A stretch of 64,000 bases of DNA. It comes from Bacteroides fragilis. GTDB taxonomy: Bacteria; Bacteroidota; Bacteroidia; Bacteroidales; Bacteroidaceae. The stretch is taken from assembly GCF_019583405.1 (NCBI RefSeq), contig NZ_SZUU01000008.1, positions 124,001 to 188,000 on the forward strand, given 5' to 3'. This document shows positions 18,339-26,956 of this stretch, piece after piece. The stretch's first letter is position 1. Every line of letters starts with the position of its first letter. The position numbers and the translations under genes were made by a program. The notes beneath the pieces were generated by a model that searched no databases, was not told where the DNA came from, and was given only the letters and a program-made list of their open reading frames with translations.

Positions 18339-19564
18339 GGAATATTTATATCATTAATAATTCAAGTGTAGCTTCACAATATGGTGTAGGAACATATGTT
18401 GAACAGTTGACAAAAGTGGTAAGAGAGCGTGCGGACTTAAATTTAACAATAGTCCAGATTTGTGCAAATGTTGAAAATATTGAAATGAGAACCAATAATG
18501 GTATAAGGCAATTTCTTATTCCTAGTGTTGATGTTCAAGATAATTCTTTTTTGTATGAAAGGTACTGTCGAAATATATCATATATCCTTCAGGAGTATAT
18601 TGATTTATTTAATATTAATGTATTTCATTTGAATTTTTACCAAGATGTGGCAATTGTAAGATCATTGAGGAGCAGGCAGATAAGATGTATGGTTTGTTTT
18701 ACCGTGCATTATCTTAATTGGTGTTTTGTTTTAAAGGGAAATAGGACTTATTTCCATTTTATTTTATCTCAAGATGCGACCAAAAGGAGTTTGAAGGAAA
18801 TAGATGTGTTTGATGCATTTACGGTTGAGAAAGAAATGTTTAATTATGTTGACTATGTTATTTGTCTTTCAAAAAGTACTAAAGAGATCCTGATAAATGA
18901 TTATCAAGTCCCTATAGCTAAACTCAAATATATAGCAAATGGCTTGCCACATAAGCTATCTGTTCAAGATAATGAATGTGAAAAGGAGCCGGTTCTAGGT
19001 AAAAAAGAAATTTTGATATTATTTGTAGGACGCTTGGATCATAATAAAGGGATAGAAGAACTATTGCGAGCCTTTCGCATGGTACAGGATAAAATACAGA
19101 ATGTACGTTTAGTCATTGTTGGAGATGGTGAATTCGCTACTTATTTGAAACTGTGTGAAAGAATATGGCATAAAGTTTCGTTTGTTGGTAGAGTTGAGAA
19201 AGATAAATTGGATTGTATTTATTCTATGGTTGACTTAGGGGTTATTGCTTCATATACAGAACAATGTAGTTATGTAATGATTGAAATGATGATGAGAGGA
19301 ATTCCTTTGGTAGCAACTTCTGTAGCAGGAGTAAATGAAATGGTTGGACCATCTTATCCTTTTAGAGTTAATATATCTCAGGAAGAGATTTGTTCTATTA
19401 ATGTTGAGATATTAGCACAGCAGATGATTACTGCTTTGAGCCTGAATTTGTTAGAAAAAAAAAGTATTAAAGATTATTTGGTTAATCGGTATATACAATT
19501 ATATGGTTTTGACTTATTTAGAAATAAGATGTTGGACTTTTATTTAAATATAAAATCAAAATGA
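18335..19564 (+). CDS. Glycosyltransferase family 4, RiPP-cassette type
   Basis: A 409-residue GT-B glycosyltransferase. The N terminus MRNIYIINNSSVASQYGVGTYVEQL has the acceptor-side glycine loop, and FVGRLDHNKGIEELLRAF, VIVGDGEF and IASYTEQCSYVMIEMMMRGIPLVATSVAGV form the nucleotide-sugar half. It resembles the group Bacteroidetes annotators place beside radical SAM peptide cassettes (TIGR04157-type, recalled from memory). The start at 18335 overlaps the previous stop as ATGA; a TTG start 42 bases earlier would create a long overlap. Its own stop overlaps the next ATG by four bases. The acceptor may be the peptide or a carrier glycan. No membrane segments. Confidence 0.85.
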   Translation: MRNIYIINNSSVASQYGVGTYVEQLTKVVRERADLNLTIVQICANVENIEMRTNNGIRQFLIPSVDVQDNSFLYERYCRNISYILQEYIDLFNINVFHLNFYQDVAIVRSLRSRQIRCMVCFTVHYLNWCFVLKGNRTYFHFILSQDATKRSLKEIDVFDAFTVEKEMFNYVDYVICLSKSTKEILINDYQVPIAKLKYIANGLPHKLSVQDNECEKEPVLGKKEILILFVGRLDHNKGIEELLRAFRMVQDKIQNVRLVIVGDGEFATYLKLCERIWHKVSFVGRVEKDKLDCIYSMVDLGVIASYTEQCSYVMIEMMMRGIPLVATSVAGVNEMVGPSYPFRVNISQEEICSINVEILAQQMITALSLNLLEKKSIKDYLVNRYIQLYGFDLFRNKMLDFYLNIKSK

Positions 19565-20778
19565 ACAAGATTAGATTAGTTTTATATTGTGGTATATTGA
19601 CGCATCTGATCGGTTGCTCTTCTTCCCGTTCAGAGAAGATTGATTTGTTAACTCAGGTGCCATCTGATTGTCCGATTGTTGAGATGACCAGTGTTTTAGA
19701 TAGAGAGGACTCCATCTCAGTGAAGGAATTGGTAGATAGCATTTCGTATGTCCAGTTGGATAATTTAGTGAAATTGCCGGTTCGTGCCAGTATACTCAGT
19801 ATGGCAGTGACTAAAGATTATATTTTCGTATTGGCCGGTAGTGATGCAGGAGTTTTTAAATACGATAGGAAAGGAAAGCTTATAAAGAAGATTATATCCA
19901 ACGATTATTCGTCTTTAAAATTATGGATTGGAGCTGATGAATTCAAGGAATTGCTTTATCTGAATCAGGAAGGCGGTTCAGAGGGCACTACAGAAGTCTA
20001 TGATTATGATGGTAACTATCAAGGAAATATTGCTGAATTGTATAATATGCCATATCATTCTCAATATGTACATCGACTGAATGAAAAATTCCTGGCTGCT
20101 TTTTCACCATGGTGTATGCCATTGACTGATAAGAATTATTTTGGCGGAGCCGTATTTTCAGAAAAGGGGGAAATGATACATCAGTTGAACTATTTTGTTC
20201 CGTCTGACACTTTGGCTTTGTGTAAGGTTAGCTATTATAGTTTCACTTATCAATCAGATGGAAGCATGTTGGTTTGGAATAATGGGGGAAGTGGCAGCCC
20301 AATTGTTCAGCCTTATACCACTTTGTATAAGGTAACTGTCGATTCTATTTTTCCGGTGTATCGTTTGTTTAATGGTAATACACGCGATAAAATAGATCAT
20401 GTTCAAGGAATTGGAGTCAGCGGCAACTCTTTGGCCATAGAAACAGACTCTGGTCTCTATTTATGTTGTTATCATCCAAAGGCTCCACATCCGTGCCCGA
20501 CTTTATGTTTTATGCGATATGATAAAAAAAATAAGGTTCTTCAAGGAGTTAATTATCCTCCTAATGGTATTTTAGGAGGCTATGTAAACCATTTGAATGG
20601 TGATATTCCAATCCGTTTCCAGTATTCGTTTCCTCTTCAAAAGGTTTATGTATCGAGTATTAGTTCTGGCGAAATAGAGCAATTGCGAAAGTCGGGGTAT
20701 ATCAATTCAAATAGTGATGAAACATTAAGGAGTAATAAATCTGGGGATAATCCCATTTTGATATATTATCATTATTAA
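19561..20778 (+). CDS. 6-bladed beta-propeller lipoprotein of the RiPP operon
   Basis: A 405-residue lipoprotein with lipobox HLIGCSSS. The family opening LVDSISYVQLDNLVKLPV is present, as is the C-terminal GDNPILIYYHY, but GQGPGEY is missing, so it is a diverged member. Its first 41 codons are the sequence preserved in the truncated copy at 14877. The four-base overlap with the upstream glycosyltransferase and the 21-base gap to the precursor peptide gene place it firmly inside the operon. Being lipid-anchored, it would meet the mature peptide or its target only after export. An immunity or receptor role is possible but unproven. Confidence 0.8.
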   Translation: MNKIRLVLYCGILTHLIGCSSSRSEKIDLLTQVPSDCPIVEMTSVLDREDSISVKELVDSISYVQLDNLVKLPVRASILSMAVTKDYIFVLAGSDAGVFKYDRKGKLIKKIISNDYSSLKLWIGADEFKELLYLNQEGGSEGTTEVYDYDGNYQGNIAELYNMPYHSQYVHRLNEKFLAAFSPWCMPLTDKNYFGGAVFSEKGEMIHQLNYFVPSDTLALCKVSYYSFTYQSDGSMLVWNNGGSGSPIVQPYTTLYKVTVDSIFPVYRLFNGNTRDKIDHVQGIGVSGNSLAIETDSGLYLCCYHPKAPHPCPTLCFMRYDKKNKVLQGVNYPPNGILGGYVNHLNGDIPIRFQYSFPLQKVYVSSISSGEIEQLRKSGYINSNSDETLRSNKSGDNPILIYYHY

Positions 20779-20787
20779 TTATTTAAC

Positions 20788-20794
20788 AAGGAGG
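20788..20794 (+). promoter_or_regulatory. Strong Shine-Dalgarno sequence of the precursor gene
   Basis: AAGGAGG five bases before the ATG at 20800. Most Bacteroides genes have weak ribosome sites, so this perfect one suggests the precursor is translated at high level. Confidence 0.7.
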
Positions 20795-20799
20795 TAAAT

Positions 20800-21021
20800 A
20801 TGAAAAAGCTAAAAGTTTTAAATCTCTCAAAAGGTGAGCAGTTTAAGATTACGGGAGGGGCTGGTAGTTGTACCGGGCCTGGTACTTGTCGCGAAAGTAA
20901 CTGTACGTGTACAGGTTGGTTAGTAAGTAACCATGCATGGACAGAAACAGATGCAAGTAAAGAAACGCAGATGTCTTCTAACAAGGACGTTTATTCTTGG
21001 CAAGGTAACCCTGGAGCTTAG
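20800..21021 (+). CDS. RiPP precursor peptide with GG leader (GG-Bacteroidales type)
   Basis: A 73-residue peptide. The leader MKKLKVLNLSKGEQFKITGG is a short Lys/Leu-rich segment ending in the double glycine 19-20, typical of the Bacteroidales natural-product precursors (TIGR04149-like, from memory). The core, residues 21-73, has four cysteines (24, 30, 35, 37), many Ser, Thr and Gly, and three tryptophans. It sits directly before the radical SAM maturase and is followed by an attenuator hairpin, as expected for a product needed in excess. Cys and neighbouring residues are plausible thioether or other crosslink sites; the chemistry is not predictable from sequence. No second precursor copy was found in the window. 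Confidence 0.85.
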   Translation: MKKLKVLNLSKGEQFKITGGAGSCTGPGTCRESNCTCTGWLVSNHAWTETDASKETQMSSNKDVYSWQGNPGA

Positions 21022-21029
21022 TTTAATGT

Positions 21030-21051
21030 AGGTGGTAGTTTACTACCACCT
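21030..21051 (+). terminator. Attenuator hairpin between precursor and maturase
   Basis: AGGTGGTAG, loop TTTA, CTACCACCT: a perfect 9-bp stem followed by CTTTTATG, eight bases after the precursor stop. It probably lets most transcripts end after the precursor while some read through into the maturase. Confidence 0.7.
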
Positions 21052-21070
21052 CTTTTATGTAAATTATGAA

Positions 21071-22486
21071 ATGAAATCTATTATATTTAAGGATCAATAT
21101 AATTATTGCTATTTGTATAGCTTTGGTAAGAAAAAACTTCTACAGATAACTCCTGAGGTTTATAATATGCTTGATGTTTATTGGGCTGAAGGGGAATGTT
21201 GGGAAGGGGATAGTATAGCTGCGCGAACATGCTCTTTTTTTGAGAAATATGGTTTTTTGGATTTTGACAATATAAAAGTTGGTGCAGGTATAGATGTAGA
21301 GGATATAGAATATTCCATTGCAAGTGTACCAGTTATAACATTTGAGTTGACTCAGAAATGTAATCTTGGTTGCAAATATTGTGTGTATGGAGATCTATAT
21401 GAGACCGAAAAAGATTGTGTTGGGAATGAATTATCTTTTGATGTAGCAAAATCTGTCATTGATTTTTGTTTGAATAAGGGGATGAGAAACCAATTAAGTG
21501 GTTTAAAAAGAACTATTACAATAGGCTTTTATGGTGGAGAGCCTTTGTTGAGATTTGATTTGGTACAGCAAATAATATCTTATACAAAAAGTCGGGAATC
21601 TGAGTTTCTTACATTTACTTATAATATGACAACTAATGCCGTATTACTAGATAAATATATGGATTATATTGTTGAGCAGGATATTTCTCTTCTTATTAGT
21701 CTTGATGGTGATAAGAAAGCTTCTTCTTATAGAACATTAAAAAGTGGGAGACAATCATACGATAGAGTATACTCTAATATTAGAGAGCTAAAAAAAAGGC
21801 ACTTTGATTTTTATGTTAAGAATGTATCTTTTAATGCCGTTTTACATGATCAAAATGAATTATCGTCATTATTGCATTTTTATCATCACAAATTAAACAA
21901 AGTGCCAATGATCTCTACGTTAGCTACTTCTTTTGTAAAAAAGAATGCTTTTGGAACTTTTAATCACATGTATCGTAGATTAAATTCAGAAGCATTATGC
22001 CAGCACAATATACCTATTGACGATTATTTAAAGTTGAATCCTTCATTAATTACATTGAGTCGTTTTTATGAAGCATATAGTGGCTATTTTTATAAGACTT
22101 TTAAGGAGTTGGTAAATGATTACGAATATGTGAATTATGTTCCGGGGGGAGCCTGTATTCCATTTACTTCTAAACTTTTTGTTTCTGCAGATGGTAAAGT
22201 TCATCCTTGTGAGAGAGTTGGTTATAAATATTCATTGGGTTATGTAAATGATAAGAATGAATTTATTCTGAACCTGAAAGAGGTTGTTGAGAGATATAAT
22301 TCGTATTATGATATTTTACGTCCTAAATGTACTTTATGTTATAGGATTCAGTCTTGTCCCAAATGCTTTTTACAACATGATATAAATTGCGCCCCAGTTT
22401 CTCGTAAAGATATGACTTCTTATATATGTGATATGGTTAATGTGTGTCATAAATTTAGAAACCATTTAAAATTACCGGTATTATGA
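21071..22486 (+). CDS. Radical SAM/SPASM peptide maturase
   Basis: A 471-residue enzyme expected to modify the precursor peptide. An N-terminal peptide-recognition-like region (about 1-85) precedes the radical SAM motif CNLGCKYC (Cys 97, 101, 104), which binds the SAM-cleaving 4Fe-4S cluster, and FYGGEPLL follows. The C terminus is a SPASM-type Cys-rich region (GACIPFTSKLFVSADGKVHPCERVGY, split by a gap from CTLCYRIQSCPKCFLQHDINC), giving auxiliary clusters. The ATG at 21071 is chosen over one at 21032, which would lie inside the attenuator hairpin and lacks support. Its stop overlaps the following propeller ATG. It matches the GG-Bacteroidales radical SAM maturase layout (TIGR04148-type, from memory). 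Confidence 0.9.
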   Translation: MKSIIFKDQYNYCYLYSFGKKKLLQITPEVYNMLDVYWAEGECWEGDSIAARTCSFFEKYGFLDFDNIKVGAGIDVEDIEYSIASVPVITFELTQKCNLGCKYCVYGDLYETEKDCVGNELSFDVAKSVIDFCLNKGMRNQLSGLKRTITIGFYGGEPLLRFDLVQQIISYTKSRESEFLTFTYNMTTNAVLLDKYMDYIVEQDISLLISLDGDKKASSYRTLKSGRQSYDRVYSNIRELKKRHFDFYVKNVSFNAVLHDQNELSSLLHFYHHKLNKVPMISTLATSFVKKNAFGTFNHMYRRLNSEALCQHNIPIDDYLKLNPSLITLSRFYEAYSGYFYKTFKELVNDYEYVNYVPGGACIPFTSKLFVSADGKVHPCERVGYKYSLGYVNDKNEFILNLKEVVERYNSYYDILRPKCTLCYRIQSCPKCFLQHDINCAPVSRKDMTSYICDMVNVCHKFRNHLKLPVL

Positions 22487-23598
22487 AATCACTTTTATTT
22501 TTTTGTTTAAGTACATTTCTCTTTTACTCGTGTAGTAAGAAAGAAAATAGTCTTTATCCTGTAATAGACTTAGCCGATGCTATCGAGAATCCGGTGGAGA
22601 AATCTGTATATGATATTGCGGAAAGTGTAGAGGTTGTGCAATTAGAGACGAATGATTCGTTACTGATTCCATACGTGAGCCAGTTAATAATGACCGATCA
22701 GTATTTTATCATAGGATATGGTAAGAAGTGCTCTCTTTTTTCTCATTCCGGAAAATTTGTTTGTGATATAGCTCAGAAAGGAAGTGGTCCGGAGGAATAT
22801 ACGATGTTGATGAATTTGCTTTATATAAACAATCGTGTTTTGATTACAGACTTAAATAATAAAGTTAATGTTTACTCCTTAAATGGGAAGTTTATTGAAT
22901 CCTATCAGGCACTTCCGGACATGTTTTCTGCCATTTATCCAATGTCGGACAAGAACTTTATAGGTTTTAAAGCTCAGAGTGGAGGAGATGAAAAAGAACG
23001 TCTTGTGTTTTATCTACGGGATGAAAAGAGATGGGCTATTCCATATCAACAAAACTATCAGGCAAAAAGAGTTTGTTTCTTCCCTCGTGAAGCCCAATTT
23101 TCATCTTTATATGATAAGTTGTACTTTAAGCAGTTGCTTAATGACACTATTTTCTCTGTGGATACGGTGAAGCATTCTCTTTCTCCCGAATATATAATCG
23201 ACTGGGGAAAGCTGAGATCTAACGATAGATTGCGCTACTCTTTGGAAAATCCGGACGAAGAATTGTTTTTGCACATGCCATACGTTCCTTTATTCAGTAT
23301 GACTGCTAATGGATTAGTCTTAGGGGCTATTACGGTAGACATAGATCAGAAGAAGCAATATTACTTAACTGCATTCTATGATAAGGCAAATCATCAGGCG
23401 GATCTTTACGAACTAAAATTGTCAAAAAAAGAGATGGACTATTTTGGTGAACCTACAGGTAAGCTTCCTCCTTATCTGGAGGGTGATATTTTCTTCCCGG
23501 AGTATATTTCCCAAGATGGCAATTATTTGATTTCTGTTAGAACTCAACCTTTAAAAGAAGAATTAAATCCTGCGTTAATTGTAGTAAAATTAAAATAG
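22483..23598 (+). CDS. 6-bladed beta-propeller lipoprotein, twin of the one at 15037
   Basis: A 371-residue lipoprotein with lipobox LFYSC, AESVEVVQLETNDSLLIPY, GSGPEEYTM and C-terminal NPALIVVKLK. It starts at the ATG overlapping the maturase stop. At nucleotide level it is almost identical to 15037-16152, so one is a recent copy of the other. It is followed after five bases by the pseudo-radical-SAM gene, so it is in the middle of the operon rather than at its end. A Cys-anchored envelope protein embedded between cytoplasmic peptide-modifying enzymes suggests a role tied to the peptide itself: binding, sensing or self-protection (inference). Confidence 0.85.
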   Translation: MKSLLFFCLSTFLFYSCSKKENSLYPVIDLADAIENPVEKSVYDIAESVEVVQLETNDSLLIPYVSQLIMTDQYFIIGYGKKCSLFSHSGKFVCDIAQKGSGPEEYTMLMNLLYINNRVLITDLNNKVNVYSLNGKFIESYQALPDMFSAIYPMSDKNFIGFKAQSGGDEKERLVFYLRDEKRWAIPYQQNYQAKRVCFFPREAQFSSLYDKLYFKQLLNDTIFSVDTVKHSLSPEYIIDWGKLRSNDRLRYSLENPDEELFLHMPYVPLFSMTANGLVLGAITVDIDQKKQYYLTAFYDKANHQADLYELKLSKKEMDYFGEPTGKLPPYLEGDIFFPEYISQDGNYLISVRTQPLKEELNPALIVVKLK

Positions 23599-23603
23599 TA
23601 GAT

Positions 23604-24851
23604 ATGGCTGAATATTTGTGTTTTTATAATTTTGTGCATATTTCTTTAAGCCAACATACGGCATTGCTTTATAACACTATAAATGGAGCTCACATGACAG
23701 TTTCTAATTTGTTATTGGTAGAAAAGCTTCGTCTGTTAGAAGAATGTTCGGATCTATCGTTTTATGGTATCAGAATAGATGCTGATATTGCTGAAGTGAT
23801 CGATTTTCAGGAATTGACTAAGTTCGTTTTAGAATCGATATCTGGTAATATTCTGTCTTTAGATAGTGAACATATGCCAATACATATAGTTCCTTCTTTA
23901 AAAGTTTTAAATGAACAAGTACCTGGAGCTATTAATAGAAAGGTTGTTCAAGAAAAAATCTTTACAGAAAATGATCGTCAAAAATCTTACGTGCATTATA
24001 ATGAAAATGTTTTTCAGATATCTTTTTTTATAAATGCTTCATGTAATGATAAATGGGAGGGGTATCCTGAGGCATATAGACAATACATGTTTCCTGAAAT
24101 AGGAAAGAATACTGAATTAAGCTTTGAACTGATAAAAACGATTGTTGAGTGTAATTTTCCTAATTTATCTCAGGTTAATTTAATTATTGGGAATGTTGGA
24201 GATAATAACATTGTAAATATAAATAATCTGATAAAGATGCTAAAGGTGAAAACAAACTTGGTTGTCTACATCCTGATTGATGAATTTAAGAAAATAGCTC
24301 TTTCTGAAGATAAATCTGTTGATATAACTTATGTTGTTTGGACTAATTCTTATGATAACTTATGCAAGTTAGGAGATTATTCAAAGTTTAAGCAGCTATT
24401 TTTCCAATTTTTAATATGTGATGATCGTGAATTGAAAGAATTAGAGTCTTACTCTGATTCTCAAAATTGTTTTATATGCTTTTATTATACTGGCAATAAT
24501 AAAGAGTTTTGTGTTGAAAATCTTTCTTTTTCAATAGATGATCTTTTCAATAGAAGGCATGAGGAAAAACAGCTTTTGGCTAATTCAGCTCTTGATTCTA
24601 ATCACTTTGGGCATTTAGTTATTTTATCTAATGGTGAAGTCTATTCAAATGTAAATAAACCAAGTATCGGTAGACTTCCTTATGATAATGTATATGATTT
24701 ATTAATTAGAGAATTTTCTCAATACAGACATTGGTTTGTTACAAGGAAAGATATTAAACCGTGTTCTGATTGTTTGTTTTCTGTTCTTTGTTCCTCTATA
24801 ACAGACGTTGAATATTGTCTTAATACATATAACTTGTGTGATGTTAAATGA
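23604..24851 (+). CDS. Pseudo-radical-SAM protein of the RiPP operon
   Basis: A 415-residue protein occupying the position of a second maturase. The opening EYLCFYNFVHISLSQHTALLYNTINGAH resembles the PqqD-like or leader-binding front of Bacteroidales pseudo-rSAM proteins (TIGR04150-type, from memory). The middle looks like a TIM barrel, but the place where CxxxCxxC should be reads INASCNDKW, so no SAM cluster is expected. The C terminus keeps Cys residues (PCSDCLFSVLCSS and NTYNLCDVK) like the tail of radical SAM proteins. It is probably a structural partner or regulator of the active maturase; it is not likely to cleave SAM. Confidence 0.75.
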   Translation: MAEYLCFYNFVHISLSQHTALLYNTINGAHMTVSNLLLVEKLRLLEECSDLSFYGIRIDADIAEVIDFQELTKFVLESISGNILSLDSEHMPIHIVPSLKVLNEQVPGAINRKVVQEKIFTENDRQKSYVHYNENVFQISFFINASCNDKWEGYPEAYRQYMFPEIGKNTELSFELIKTIVECNFPNLSQVNLIIGNVGDNNIVNINNLIKMLKVKTNLVVYILIDEFKKIALSEDKSVDITYVVWTNSYDNLCKLGDYSKFKQLFFQFLICDDRELKELESYSDSQNCFICFYYTGNNKEFCVENLSFSIDDLFNRRHEEKQLLANSALDSNHFGHLVILSNGEVYSNVNKPSIGRLPYDNVYDLLIREFSQYRHWFVTRKDIKPCSDCLFSVLCSSITDVEYCLNTYNLCDVK

Positions 24852-25066
24852 AATTGTTTTTTTCTTACTATCTTCAGTTGGATGTCATGGGGTGCACCCC
24901 TTCTGGTTTTCGCATAATTTCGAAACATCATGGTAAGAGCTATCCTAAACATACTTTCCATGCGATGATGTTTCTTTGTTATTCAAGAAGAAACTTCTAT
25001 GTAAGTGATAGTTTTTTTATTCGATCGTTGATAGGTAGAGAGATATGTGATACTGTTTATTATTAG
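24848..25066 (+). CDS. Short open frame, possibly a remnant
   Basis: A 72-codon frame that overlaps the pseudo-rSAM stop as ATGA, the arrangement used by real genes in this operon. The peptide is not recognisable and has no leader, GG motif or signal peptide; it begins MKLFFSYYLQLDVMGC. The following 85 bases before 25151 contain stop codons in every frame I checked and no gene. It could be a degraded downstream gene (for example a lost transporter or propeller start) or chance. Confidence 0.25.
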   Translation: MKLFFSYYLQLDVMGCTPSGFRIISKHHGKSYPKHTFHAMMFLCYSRRNFYVSDSFFIRSLIGREICDTVYY

Positions 25067-25150
25067 GAATGGGAGATAGCGAAGAAGTGGATTGTGTTAT
25101 CGGTTGTATGAAGAGTTAGCCGGAGTTAAGAACTTAATAAGAGGCCAGAT

Positions 25151-26956
25151 ATGCAGGCTATTATATTGGCAGCAGGAATGGGTAGGCGTTTGGGAGAATT
25201 GACCCGGTACGACACTAAATGTATGATTGAGGTGAACGGTATCCGGATCATAGATCGGTTACTGGCAAACCTGGCAGTCGCAAGACTATCGAGGATTGTG
25301 CTTGTGATTGGTTTTCAAGGTGACAAACTACGGGCGTATCTGGGAAATGAATATTGCGGAATTCCTATTTATTATCTGGAAAACCCTTACTATGCACATA
25401 CCAATAATATTTATTCTCTGTTTCTGGCACGGCACCACTTAGCGTCTGATGATACTTTATTGTTAGAATCGGATATTGTTTTTGAGAAGAGAATACTTGA
25501 AAGAGTGCTCGAAGAACCGTATCCGGATGTAGCAGTAGTAGACCGTTATAAGAGTTGGATGGACGGGACTATGGTGACTGTGGATGAAAAGCAGTTTATT
25601 GTGGACTTTGTATCTAAACATACTTTTTCGTACGAAAAAACTTCTACTTATTTTAAGACGGTGAATATCTATCGTTTTAGTAAGGAGTTTTCTGTAGGTA
25701 AGTACGTACCTTTTCTGGAAGCCTATTGCAAATGTTTTGATAATAGTGCATATTACGAACAAATACTGGCCGTTTTGTCTTTGTTGGATAAAGCCGGGCT
25801 GAAGGCTTTGCCGCTTGAGGGTGAAAAGTGGTATGAGATAGATGACATGCAGGATTTAGATATTGCCGAAACGCTATTTGGTAAGAAAGAAGGGCTTTTG
25901 TCCGGTTACCAAAAACGTTATGGAGGGTATTGGCGTTTTCCTTTCTTGTTTGATTTTGCTTATCTGGTGAATCCACATTTCCCGACAGAAAGGATGCTGG
26001 AAGAACTGAAGGCTAATTTTGATAAACTGCTTAGGCAATACCCTTCGGGGAGTTATGTAAACAGGCGATTGGTGGCGAAGCACTGGAACATTCCTGCGGA
26101 GGCTGTCGCGGTGGGGAATGGCGCGGCAGAGTTGATAAGAAAGCTGATGGAGTTGCTTTCCGGTAGAATGGGGGTGATTCTTCCTACATTTGAAGAATAT
26201 CTGGTGCGTGATGACCGGATAGAGACTTTCTTGCCGTTGGGGCCAGGTTATCGCTATACCGTAAGCGACCTGAAAACATTTTTTGAGGATAAGGGAGTGA
26301 CTTCATTACTGTTGCTGAATCCGGATAACCCCTCCGGAAATAGTATCCCTTACGAGGATTTGATTTCATTAGCGGGATGGACTCAGGAGCGTTCGATACG
26401 GCTGATTGTGGATGAGTCTTTTATTGACTTCTCGGAGGGAGGAGAAGAAACTTCTCTGATTGATGACAAGATACTGAAGGAGTATAATCATCTGGTGGTG
26501 ATAAAGAGCCTGTCTAAGTCACATGGAATTCCCGGATTACGATTGGGAATTGCTGTTTCCGGTGACCATAAATTAATGGATGAATTACAGCAGAAACTTC
26601 CGGTCTGGAATATAAACTCTTTGGCGGAGTACTATTTACAGATTCAGGACAAATACACCATCGACTACCGGCAGGCATGTGCCCGCTTTAGAGAGGAAAG
26701 AACGCTCTTTTTTGAAGAACTTCAGGAGGTAGGCTATTTAGCGGTATTTCCTTCACAAGCAAACTTCTTTTTATGTGAAGTGACCCATAAGTACAGCGCC
26801 CGAGAGCTTGCGGAAGTTTTGCTGAGAGAGCATGATATTCTGGTAAAAGACTGTAGTTTGAAGAGGGGAATGTATGGAAAGCAGTATATTCGTATTGCTA
26901 TCAGGAGTAAAGAGGAAAACCGGTATTTGGCCGGAATATTAAAATATAAATTATGA
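25151..26956 (+). CDS. Bifunctional nucleotidyltransferase / PLP-dependent aminotransferase-fold enzyme
   Basis: A 601-residue fusion. Residues 1-240 are a sugar/choline-phosphate-type nucleotidyltransferase: LAAGMGRRL at 6-14, ENPYYAHTNNIYSLFLARHH at 77-96 as in LicC-like cytidylyltransferases, and LESDIVF metal site. Residues 255-601 are a fold-type I PLP enzyme close to HisC and to CobD, the threonine-phosphate decarboxylase: NPDNPSG (390-396), DESFIDF (421-427), the PLP lysine in SLSKS (Lys 456), and GLRLG (462-466). A plausible product is a nucleotide-activated phospho-amine such as CDP-ethanolamine made from a phospho-amino acid; similar fusions make CMP-aminoethylphosphonate. Its stop codon is followed at once by LicD, which would use the product. 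Confidence 0.8.
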   Translation: MQAIILAAGMGRRLGELTRYDTKCMIEVNGIRIIDRLLANLAVARLSRIVLVIGFQGDKLRAYLGNEYCGIPIYYLENPYYAHTNNIYSLFLARHHLASDDTLLLESDIVFEKRILERVLEEPYPDVAVVDRYKSWMDGTMVTVDEKQFIVDFVSKHTFSYEKTSTYFKTVNIYRFSKEFSVGKYVPFLEAYCKCFDNSAYYEQILAVLSLLDKAGLKALPLEGEKWYEIDDMQDLDIAETLFGKKEGLLSGYQKRYGGYWRFPFLFDFAYLVNPHFPTERMLEELKANFDKLLRQYPSGSYVNRRLVAKHWNIPAEAVAVGNGAAELIRKLMELLSGRMGVILPTFEEYLVRDDRIETFLPLGPGYRYTVSDLKTFFEDKGVTSLLLLNPDNPSGNSIPYEDLISLAGWTQERSIRLIVDESFIDFSEGGEETSLIDDKILKEYNHLVVIKSLSKSHGIPGLRLGIAVSGDHKLMDELQQKLPVWNINSLAEYYLQIQDKYTIDYRQACARFREERTLFFEELQEVGYLAVFPSQANFFLCEVTHKYSARELAEVLLREHDILVKDCSLKRGMYGKQYIRIAIRSKEENRYLAGILKYKL

